Assembly: GCA_023488865.1 (NCBI GenBank)
Contig: JAMDDG010000440.1
Coordinates: forward strand, 1-7,579
Source: Bacteroidota bacterium
GTDB lineage: Bacteria > Bacteroidota > Bacteroidia > Bacteroidales > Prolixibacteraceae
Direction of reading: 5' to 3'
Length of the DNA: 7,579 nucleotides
A program made the translations under genes and the position numbers. The notes beneath the pieces are model-generated. The model was not told the DNA's origin. It saw only the letters and a program-made list of their open reading frames with translations, and ran no database searches. Position 1 is the first letter of the stretch. Each line of letters starts with the position of its first letter. Of this stretch, positions 1 to 5,256 are shown piece after piece.

Positions 1-1
1 T

Positions 2-103
2 TTACTTCTGGAACAAATCGAATCGAAAGGAATTTTTGTTCCTCAAACAGTAATTCTTAATGGTAGGTTAAACGTAAGGGAATCGTCGATGAAAATGAAT
101 TAA
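2..103 (+). CDS. C-terminal end of a LacI-family transcriptional regulator (partial)
   Basis: The window opens inside a reading frame that has no stop until TAA at 101-103 and gives 33 residues. The peptide contains LLLEQIESKG, then PQTVILNGRLNVRESS. This matches the usual end of the LacI/PurR effector-binding domain, where a helix LL..QIE is followed by a strand with consensus LpteLivReSS. Such proteins are DNA-binding sugar- or nucleoside-responsive regulators with an N-terminal HTH, which would lie outside the window. The domain ends normally with RESS plus a short MKMN tail, so the gene appears to end naturally rather than being truncated. Its target genes and effector cannot be judged here. 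The call rests on a short motif only. Confidence 0.7.
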   Translation, partial: LLLEQIESKGIFVPQTVILNGRLNVRESSMKMN

Positions 104-107
104 TTTC

Positions 108-317
108 TGATTGATTTAGGTTTCGCACCAACTCTAAGTCGGTTGGATAAGCAATATTCTGAGGACATGCAGTGGCATCGTAGATAATTCTTCCTCTGTT
201 CTTATTGACATCGGAGTATTTATCGTTGTCAGTTGAGACTGTCGGCCCTTTCTCCTTCTTTGGTGATTCCAGGTGAGTTTTCAGTGATATGATTTTCTCA
301 TAATTCCTTGCACTTGG
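108..317 (-). pseudogene. Remnant of an IS1182/IS5-like DDE transposase
   Basis: The minus-strand frame starting just after a TAA (318-320) encodes about 70 residues. They include KNRGRIIYDATACPQNIAYP followed by TDLEL. This is the recognisable block around the first catalytic Asp of IS1182/IS5-type transposases (consensus G-[KR]-[LI]-[LI]-x-D-A-T-x-x-P-Q-x-I-x-Y-P-T-D-L). The preceding hydrophilic stretch (KTHLESPKKEKGPTVSTDND) resembles the variable linker before that Asp. There is no start codon, no N-terminal domain in frame, and no second D or E. The frame runs on past 108 into unrelated sequence opposite the LacI gene. The fragment is therefore a dead relic, under about a fifth of a normal transposase. 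No terminal inverted repeats or target-site duplications were found. Confidence 0.62.
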
Positions 318-405
318 TTATCCAAATATCGCTATAAATTTTTAAATTTCTACCAGAAAATAGTTTTTCAGCAGACCCTAATTCGTGTAATCTTATACAT
401 TTCTT
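318..405. other. Gene-free stretch upstream of the S4 gene
   Basis: There is no credible coding sequence here. On the minus strand one frame is open (for example LHELGSAEKLFSGRNLKIYS) and lies upstream of the transposase relic, but one frame away. It could be a frameshifted, eroded part of the same transposase, though I do not recognise a motif in it. The plus-strand promoter of the S4 gene should lie here, but I see no convincing TTG-n20-TAnnTTTG pair. No ribosome-binding site precedes the ATG at 406, which is normal for Bacteroidota. Confidence 0.35.
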
Positions 406-615
406 ATGATTTATAATCTGAAAGGTGCCGAATTTATTGAACTGATCAAACTGCTTAAACTATTGCGGATCGCGGAGTCGGGAGGTCAGGCCAAAATGAT
501 GGTCGAAGAGGGAGAGGTGAGGCTCAACGGACAACCGGAGTCGAGAAAACGGGCAAAACTACGTATTGGGGATGTTGTGGAAATATTTGAAAAGAGGATC
601 AGGATCGAACCGTAG
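406..615 (+). CDS. S4-domain RNA-binding protein, YbcJ-like
   Basis: This is a complete 69-residue protein, the usual size of stand-alone YbcJ-type S4 proteins. Nearly the whole chain is one S4 fold: a helix (FIELIKLLKLLRIAESGGQAK) is followed by the signature EGEVRLNGQPESRKRAKLRI and a final strand GDVVEIFEKRIRI. The basic RKRAK patch and the G-Q-A-K turn are the RNA-contacting positions in S4 domains such as those of ribosomal protein S4, RluA-type enzymes and tyrosyl-tRNA synthetase. E. coli YbcJ shows the same SGAQAK and ETRKRCKI blocks. The role is probably cytoplasmic RNA or ribosome binding, but no precise function is established for the family. The gene stands alone, convergent with the patatin gene, and ends just before a stem-loop. 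The ATG at 406 is the only sensible start. Confidence 0.9.
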   Translation: MIYNLKGAEFIELIKLLKLLRIAESGGQAKMMVEEGEVRLNGQPESRKRAKLRIGDVVEIFEKRIRIEP

Positions 616-628
616 TATTCTGCATAAA

Positions 629-654
629 AAAGAGCCGAAAAAAATCGGCTCTTT
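629..654. terminator. Bidirectional intrinsic terminator
   Basis: A perfect 10-bp stem (AAAGAGCCGA at 629-638, TCGGCTCTTT at 645-654) encloses a loop of six A. It sits 13 bp after the S4 gene stop and 25 bp after the patatin gene stop, between two convergent genes. On the minus strand the stem runs straight into a further run of T (TTTTTT across 626-631), a good U-tract for the patatin transcript. On the plus strand the tail is TTTACCTTT, which is weaker. Confidence 0.88.
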
Positions 655-679
655 ACCTTTCACTTTGACATTAAATTGG

Positions 680-2515
680 TTAGATATCCTGTTTCAACAA
701 ACCTCTTTCATCCATATCGGCTATTACTGTATCCATGAACTTTTCTGCAGCGAAATTCTTCCCCACACTTTCTCCGAACGAAATGAATCGTTTGGCTGTA
801 AAATGTCCGACCGGTTTCAGGATGTTACGCGAGAACCATGACTCCTTTCTGATCCGTTGTACAACCGGATTGATGGTATGGGTTTCGCTTAGAGGATTGT
901 GGCTGTTAGTCAGGTTGTTAAATACAACCCCGAACCGCATTTGTACTTTTTTCTCCAATTCGACCAGGTATCTCAGACTGACAGCAGGAAAGGGGAATTC
1001 TTTTTCGACCAATGGGTTGACAAGGGATAAATTGTCCTGGGAAAGCCGGATATCCGGTATGAGAGGAAATGATTTCTGATTCCCGGTCAAAAGAAATTGC
1101 AATTCGGCCTCGTTCAAACTTCCATACCCGTATTGTATAACCGGATTATTAGCTGAAACTGGGACACATAAATATTGCTGGATAAACCGCTGACAATTAC
1201 GCCGTCCCAGCATGTAATCGTGTATTCTGAATTTCTTGCTGAAAAATCCGCCAAAACCACCCAGTGCACCACAGGCAATGGGGTATTTTTGGGTAACCCC
1301 GCTGTTGGTACGAATGGGTGCGATCATAAAACGGGTGTAATCATTGTCATCGTAGGCCTTCTCCAACAGGTCGGTTTTGACCATCAATTGCTGGCGCATG
1401 GCGCCGAAAAGCTGGGTGGAAGTAAATTTTAACGCCTGCAAATTGAAATAATTTTCTGCCGGTTTATCTTCATAATTCGGGAAAGGATCGATCATTAAAA
1501 TGGTAGTGTCAAAAGTCGAAGCGCTTTTGGCCAGTTGGAAATGTGCCGCAGCTTCGCGGTTTGCCGCTTTTCTGAGCTCGCTTTTCCTTCTGTTGGCCAG
1601 GATGATACCGGTCAGGTCATAAGGTTCATTGTTGATCACCCCACCGTCAACACAAACCGCATGGTAATCTACCAAAGGATTGACGATACATTCTTTTCCG
1701 TGGGTGATCTTTAGTAAATTGTTGTCGTTGATGTATTTAGGATCCCGGATTACGATACGTGGAGATAACCCTACCGGGAAAGCCCCTGTAGCTATTGCCG
1801 CGTCAATGAGCAATTCTTTGTTCAATCCATCGGCCGTATTGAAATGGAAGGGAATTTTGCCATCATTCTGATAGGTGCCGGATGGATTAAGCTGAAAATG
1901 GACCAGGTCCTTGTGCATGGTCATCCGGTCTTCCCTGCTGCCCGCAGCAGTGAAGAATTCCAGATCGTAATTGAATCCCCGAAGATTGGTTATGGTAGTA
2001 AACAGTTCGAAGTCGTCGGCAAAATAGGGCCTCTTCGTTCCCGGATCTTTCACGGTAGGGACAAGCGATCTCCTGGCAATTTTCTCGATAAAAAGTGAAT
2101 TAAAGAGAGAACGGACCTCATGGTCGGGGTTAAGCTTTGGAGAATCTGTAATATCCTCTGTACTTAGCATCTGGCTCATCATGTCTTTTCCTGGCTCCTC
2201 AGTCTGGTTGACCCACGAATCGAACAATGGATTTTCCCGGCAGGCATCAGTAAAATAGTTTTGTTGGTTGACGTGCGGGAAATTCCGCTGAATGGCAGCG
2301 GCTGTAATAACGGCGGTCATGCCTCCGGCGGAAGCCCCGTCAATTACCTCAATCACAACATCATGTTTTGGGACGCCGGATAAATTTAGCTCTTTAGCTA
2401 TCTGCCAGTTTTCCAGGGCCTCCAAAAGATAGTCCATAACGCCGGCGGTATAGGCACCTGCAGAGACGGCGCCTGCCATAGATATACCAAGCCGGAAAGT
2501 TTTTTGTGTTTCCAT
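680..2515 (-). CDS. Patatin-like phospholipase/acylhydrolase family protein
   Basis: This is a 611-residue protein, much longer than a bare patatin domain. The N-terminal GISMAGAVSAGAYTAGVMDY stands where patatins have the glycine-rich oxyanion-hole loop. The nucleophile elbow is G-A-S-A-G at residues 60-64 (Ser62). A block IATGAFPVGLSP (about 241-252) matches the conserved S-A-x-P/F-P region. The catalytic Asp is in VDGG (Asp290), with NNEP after it. The Ser-Asp dyad is therefore complete and hydrolysis of lipid acyl esters is expected; the substrate is unknown. Residues after about 330 have no domain I recognise. There is no signal peptide or membrane segment, so it is probably cytoplasmic or peripheral. 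It is monocistronic, ends at a bidirectional terminator, and starts at the ATG directly before the conserved block. Confidence 0.88.
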   Translation of the reverse strand: METQKTFRLGISMAGAVSAGAYTAGVMDYLLEALENWQIAKELNLSGVPKHDVVIEVIDGASAGGMTAVITAAAIQRNFPHVNQQNYFTDACRENPLFDSWVNQTEEPGKDMMSQMLSTEDITDSPKLNPDHEVRSLFNSLFIEKIARRSLVPTVKDPGTKRPYFADDFELFTTITNLRGFNYDLEFFTAAGSREDRMTMHKDLVHFQLNPSGTYQNDGKIPFHFNTADGLNKELLIDAAIATGAFPVGLSPRIVIRDPKYINDNNLLKITHGKECIVNPLVDYHAVCVDGGVINNEPYDLTGIILANRRKSELRKAANREAAAHFQLAKSASTFDTTILMIDPFPNYEDKPAENYFNLQALKFTSTQLFGAMRQQLMVKTDLLEKAYDDNDYTRFMIAPIRTNSGVTQKYPIACGALGGFGGFFSKKFRIHDYMLGRRNCQRFIQQYLCVPVSANNPVIQYGYGSLNEAELQFLLTGNQKSFPLIPDIRLSQDNLSLVNPLVEKEFPFPAVSLRYLVELEKKVQMRFGVVFNNLTNSHNPLSETHTINPVVQRIRKESWFSRNILKPVGHFTAKRFISFGESVGKNFAAEKFMDTVIADMDERGLLKQDI

Positions 2516-2540
2516 CGTATCTCTATTTTAAGGTTAATCC

Positions 2541-2548
2541 CAAAATTA
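2541..2548 (-). promoter_or_regulatory. Candidate -7 element of the patatin gene
   Basis: Read on the minus strand, TAATTTTG is an exact match to the Bacteroidota -7 consensus TAnnTTTG. It lies 25 bp upstream of the patatin ATG. The expected -33 TTTG/TTG about 20 bp further upstream is not clear, so the call is tentative. Confidence 0.35.
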
Positions 2549-2647
2549 GAGAAAAGGTTACCCTCAGAATGGAAATATTTTACGATTACAAGTAATATTT
2601 TTTTTTAACGTGAACTTTTTAAATCCTGAAATTCCACTTTTAAGTAG

Positions 2648-2678
2648 TTGACAATTGAAAATGGACAATTGACAATGA
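2648..2678. repeat. Short AT-rich direct-repeat element
   Basis: The unit GACAATTGA/GACAATTGAC occurs twice around AAAATG, giving a 31-bp stretch built of near-identical 9- to 10-bp pieces. It lies in the spacer between the cytochrome and patatin genes. Sequences of this style are frequent in Bacteroidota intergenic DNA. No function can be assigned. Confidence 0.55.
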
Positions 2679-2699
2679 TGTAAATCTCTGAAAATGTGC

Positions 2700-2720
2700 G
2701 TCGTATGAAAAAAATACGAC
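2700..2720 (-). terminator. Hairpin downstream of the barrel/cytochrome operon
   Basis: A perfect 7-bp stem (GTCGTAT / ATACGAC) with a 7-nt loop GAAAAAA lies 45 bp past the cytochrome stop. On the minus strand the loop is U-rich, but the sequence after the stem is GCACATTTT, not a clean U-tract. It may be the operon's terminator or simply an mRNA 3' stem. No better terminator is visible before the patatin promoter region. Confidence 0.4.
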
Positions 2721-2764
2721 ATTGTCTTATGCTAATTACTTAGAAATGAGATTTAAACGGTTTC

Positions 2765-3088
2765 TTAATGGTTACCAAGCAGGGAGCTATCGTTTTTTGT
2801 CACATATTTCAGTATTTCCGCTTCTTCCTGTGAAGTCAGATGTGCTTTGGGGGCCATTCTTCCTACGAGGGCTTTCCATTCCTGCGCGCTGTATTTTTCG
2901 GGAAGCGCCAATGAGTGGCAACTGCCACATTTGCTGATGTATACAGCCCTTCCGCCCTGCATCTCTTTGAGCTCTCCCTTTGAAATCAGGGCACTTTCCC
3001 TGGGTACGTAAAGGGCGGTGCCGCAGGCAAGTACTAAACCTGCCAGCAGTGTCACCAACCCAATTTGTTTCCTATTCTTAGAAAGCAT
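2765..3088 (-). CDS. Small c-type cytochrome lipoprotein
   Basis: This is a 107-residue protein when started at the ATG at 3086-3088. That start gives a classic lipoprotein signal: basic residues (KNRK), a hydrophobic core, and a lipobox VLAC with Cys22 as the lipidated residue. One heme-attachment motif CGSCH (Cys54, Cys57, His58) follows. Met78 in the segment VGRMAPK is the likely second axial heme ligand, and a final EEAEILKYV helix is typical of small class I cytochromes c. It is presumably a membrane-anchored periplasmic one-electron carrier. An in-frame ATG 39 bp upstream (3127) would add 13 residues before the signal peptide and is unlikely. The gene overlaps the end of the barrel gene by 11 bp, so the two are probably co-translated. 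The redox partner is unknown. Confidence 0.85.
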   Translation of the reverse strand: MLSKNRKQIGLVTLLAGLVLACGTALYVPRESALISKGELKEMQGGRAVYISKCGSCHSLALPEKYSAQEWKALVGRMAPKAHLTSQEEAEILKYVTKNDSSLLGNH

Positions 3089-3893
3089 AGGAGAAAAGTA
3101 ATCTGAATTGAATTTTTTCAAATTCATCCAGGTTTAACTTACTGTCTATGGCTCCTTTAAATGATTTAACCTGAGGCATGGCGGTGAAATTTACCCAGAA
3201 ATTATCCCGAAGATAGGAGAAACCAAGGCCTGAGTATAATGCGCTGTGTTCCAACTTCTTTTCAGCGTAAATGTTTTTAATGTTATTTTCCTGGGTAAGG
3301 TGAAATCCGTGGCCGATTGCATATCCCAGAGCGAGATTGTAATCTACTTTGCCCTCCTTCTCCCATTTTAGTTGATTGTTAACATAAGTTGGGGCAAACT
3401 CCCCTTCGTAGGTTGCGTTTCCGGCAATAGTTAAATTGTTGATCTTCTTGTCGATAATGATTTTGCCTTCGAGCTCATATTCACTGCTGCTGATCCCATA
3501 TTCTCCGTACAAGGCGAGGCCGATTGGATTGGCAACGGGATCCATCAGTTTTAGTTTCCACTCGTTGGAGAAACCGATTTCGTGTTTGGTGTCGGTCGAC
3601 TTCTGTCCTCCTTCTATGACCGTTTGGGTAATGGAGGTCAGGTTCAGGTAAAATGAGGTCTGGAGCTTGCCGCCCAGACCAACTTCGAATTCGGTACGGT
3701 TATCCAGGCGCGAAAAGAAGTCTTGCTTTCCTTGGCGAAGAGTATTCCAAACCTCCAGTTCACGCTGTCCTTTGTTCAGGACATTGCTCTGGTAAGTGTA
3801 GGTGAAAATTCTATCCTGCGCGTTGGAAACGAATGAAAATCCCAGAATGAGGATAAGTGCAAGTTGATAAGATATTGATCTTTTTGTGTACAT
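3078..3893 (-). CDS. Predicted outer-membrane beta-barrel protein, function unknown
   Basis: This is a 271-residue precursor. It has a clear Sec signal peptide: MYTKR, a hydrophobic core LALILILGFSFV, and probable cleavage after Ala25 in VSNA-QD. The mature part is rich in alternating aromatic/polar strands (for example TSFYLNLTSI, IGLALYGEYGI, NLALGYAIGHG, FWVNFTAMPQV) and ends in SYAF. A C-terminal Phe is the usual assembly signal of outer-membrane barrels. The opening FTYTYQSNVLNKGQRELEVW resembles a family of uncharacterised Bacteroidota/Proteobacteria barrel proteins (possibly DUF6662), but I am not certain of the family. The gene overlaps the cytochrome c gene by 11 bp, so a role next to an electron carrier is plausible. 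The start has no Shine-Dalgarno but has a promoter-like pair upstream. Confidence 0.72.
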   Translation of the reverse strand: MYTKRSISYQLALILILGFSFVSNAQDRIFTYTYQSNVLNKGQRELEVWNTLRQGKQDFFSRLDNRTEFEVGLGGKLQTSFYLNLTSITQTVIEGGQKSTDTKHEIGFSNEWKLKLMDPVANPIGLALYGEYGISSSEYELEGKIIIDKKINNLTIAGNATYEGEFAPTYVNNQLKWEKEGKVDYNLALGYAIGHGFHLTQENNIKNIYAEKKLEHSALYSGLGFSYLRDNFWVNFTAMPQVKSFKGAIDSKLNLDEFEKIQFRLLFSYAF

Positions 3894-3917
3894 GATAAAT
3901 TAGTTTTTGTTTGTACA

Positions 3918-3949
3918 CAAAGTAACCGGCTGTGAAATTCTGCTACAAT
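3918..3949 (-). promoter_or_regulatory. Candidate promoter of the barrel/cytochrome operon
   Basis: On the minus strand ATTG (3946-3949) is followed after exactly 20 bp by TTACTTTG (3918-3925). This fits the Bacteroidota pattern TTTG-n19-21-TAnnTTTG with one mismatch in each box. The -7 box ends 24 bp before the ATG at 3893. This suggests the barrel/cytochrome pair has its own promoter separate from the LuxR operon. Confidence 0.5.
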
Positions 3950-3964
3950 CCCTATAAGTAGGTA
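3950..3964. promoter_or_regulatory. Palindromic candidate operator next to the -33 box
   Basis: CCTATAAGTAGG (3951-3962) has perfect 4-bp arms CCTA/TAGG around TAAG. It abuts the upstream side of the candidate -33 box, roughly positions -38 to -50 of the promoter. That is where class II activators bind. It lies only a few bases past the stop codon of the LuxR-type regulator gene, which makes that regulator the first candidate ligand. Binding is inference. Confidence 0.35.
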
Positions 3965-3968
3965 TTTT

Positions 3969-4532
3969 TCAGGGCTGTTCAATCAGGTTGTTGATGACGG
4001 CATAAAGGGTGAGTCCGGAGATGGATTTAACCCCCAGTTTAGAAGTAATATGTTTGCGGTGGGTGATCACCGTATGGATGCTGATAAACAGTTTTTCGGA
4101 AATTTGCTTGTTGCTTTGGCCGAGGGCAACTAATTTTAAAACTTCTATTTCCCGTGACGAAAGCTGATTGGTCGATCGCGTACGGCTGCCCAGGTTGGCG
4201 AATTTGTTCAATTTGCTGAAAAGGAGTCCCTGGGTATCGGTTGGAAGCAGCACTTCGTCGAAAAGGGAGGCATCAAAAGATTGTTCTGTGTTAAAATCTA
4301 TGCCAACGATGGAGATACCTCTTTTTCGAAGAAATTTTTGGTGTTTGCGGATAAATTCCCCGTGTTTGATATCGACCAGAATGACTGCATCCCTCCATTC
4401 AGTTAACATTTTGCAGTCGGGGCATTCCTGAAAGACATCCTGCACTTCAATTTTGAGTGATTGCAGCACTCTACGAAGCCCGATCTCAACGATTGGCCAG
4501 GAATGGATGATGATGCAGCTGCTATAAAGCAT
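3969..4532 (-). CDS. LuxR-type transcriptional regulator with degenerate receiver-like domain
   Basis: This is a 187-residue protein. The C-terminal 64 residues (from Leu124) form a typical NarL/LuxR helix-turn-helix: LSSREIEVLKLVALGQSNKQ, ISEKLFISIHTVITHRKHI, then SKLGVKSISGLTLYA. The N-terminal part has a receiver-like outline (IIIHSWPIVEIGLRRVL; AVILVDIKHGEF) with Asp54 at the phospho-acceptor place. After strand 1, however, it has H-S-W instead of the acidic pair needed for Mg2+ binding, and the usual K near the end is not evident. It is therefore probably a pseudo-receiver that responds to something other than a histidine kinase, and no kinase is encoded nearby. The gene overlaps the hemerythrin-like gene by 11 bp, so the two are likely made together. 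It probably regulates its own operon or the barrel/cytochrome operon directly downstream. Confidence 0.85.
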   Translation of the reverse strand: MLYSSCIIIHSWPIVEIGLRRVLQSLKIEVQDVFQECPDCKMLTEWRDAVILVDIKHGEFIRKHQKFLRKRGISIVGIDFNTEQSFDASLFDEVLLPTDTQGLLFSKLNKFANLGSRTRSTNQLSSREIEVLKLVALGQSNKQISEKLFISIHTVITHRKHITSKLGVKSISGLTLYAVINNLIEQP

Positions 4533-5256
4533 CGTTCCGGAGTTTTGTGTTGAATAATTTCAATAGTCTGGGAACAAGTATCTTGTCTTCGAAACGGGCA
4601 TGGTCAATCTGCTCTTTTTCAAAATGCGACAGGGTATGCAGCATGTCATGAAATAGCTGAACATCTGCGTATTCGGGGATATGCTGAATAATGATCAAAA
4701 TGAGGTCGCTGATCTCCGTCTCAACAACCTGATTGAACAGCCCTGGTTTTTTAAGGTTGCTGGCGGAAGTTTTCATGTTGCTTATATTGTCACTTCCGGT
4801 TAGTTTTTCAACAAGCGGGAATATATTTTTCTCCTCAAATTCGATATGGGCATTCAGTTTTTGTACATAGTCATTTAAATACTTTTCAAGTGTGATTACC
4901 AATTTGGTGCCGGGTAATTTGACCTTCAGCTCTTGCATTAACCTTTCCAGGAGCGGGATGGTAACGCGCTTGTGGTAGAGATGCGTTTTAGTCAGGAAAT
5001 CGGTCAGCAGAGTGAGGTTAATTGTGTCAATATCTGGAAAATAGTCACTTGAATGATAGGTGTTTAAGACGGAAAGCAGAAAATCTGCATCAATGCCCAT
5101 TTCCGAACAAATTTCCCGGATGGTGGCTTGTCCCATATTCTGGCTGATGCCAAACCTGAAAACAATCGGCAACAAATCGATGTTGCGGCCAATCACTTCA
5201 CACAGTTTGTCGTTGGCGTTAATCGTACCCTGATTTTTTGAATCAAAAGTTTTCAT
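4522..5256 (-). CDS. Hemerythrin-domain protein, RIC (YtfE/ScdA)-like
   Basis: This is a 244-residue helical protein. The C-terminal four-helix part carries the di-iron ligand pattern: H92/H95 in THLYHK, HxxxE at His137-Glu141 (AHIEFEEKNIFP), His192 or His207, and HxxxE at His219-Glu223 (DHARFEDKILVP). The order and spacing fit YtfE/ScdA-type RIC proteins, which help repair Fe-S clusters damaged by NO or peroxide. The N-terminal 70 residues (LLPIVFRFGISQNMGQATIR, EICSEMGIDADFLLSVLNTY) resemble the ScdA_N module but lack its paired cysteines, which is usual for the Bacteroidota form as I remember it. The start ATG overlaps the U32 stop as ATGA, and the 3' end overlaps the LuxR gene. It could act as NO/O2 sensor for that regulator or as a repair protein. 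Confidence 0.83.
   Translation of the reverse strand: MKTFDSKNQGTINANDKLCEVIGRNIDLLPIVFRFGISQNMGQATIREICSEMGIDADFLLSVLNTYHSSDYFPDIDTINLTLLTDFLTKTHLYHKRVTIPLLERLMQELKVKLPGTKLVITLEKYLNDYVQKLNAHIEFEEKNIFPLVEKLTGSDNISNMKTSASNLKKPGLFNQVVETEISDLILIIIQHIPEYADVQLFHDMLHTLSHFEKEQIDHARFEDKILVPRLLKLFNTKLRNDAL

Noticed and set aside
566..841. Open frame on the plus strand overlapping the S4 gene end and patatin gene end
   Set aside because: It runs through the bidirectional terminator and antisense to the patatin gene, and shows no protein-like motif.
735..2098. Several plus-strand open frames opposite the patatin gene
   Set aside because: All are antisense to a gene with intact catalytic motifs, and have no recognisable domains.
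3089..3127. Upstream ATG for the cytochrome gene
   Set aside because: It would place 13 hydrophilic residues before a well-formed lipoprotein signal peptide and overlap the barrel gene by 50 bp. The ATG at 3088 is better.
3776..3982. Minus-strand 68-codon frame spanning the LuxR-barrel spacer
   Set aside because: It overlaps the barrel signal peptide and LuxR end in another frame and has no motif.
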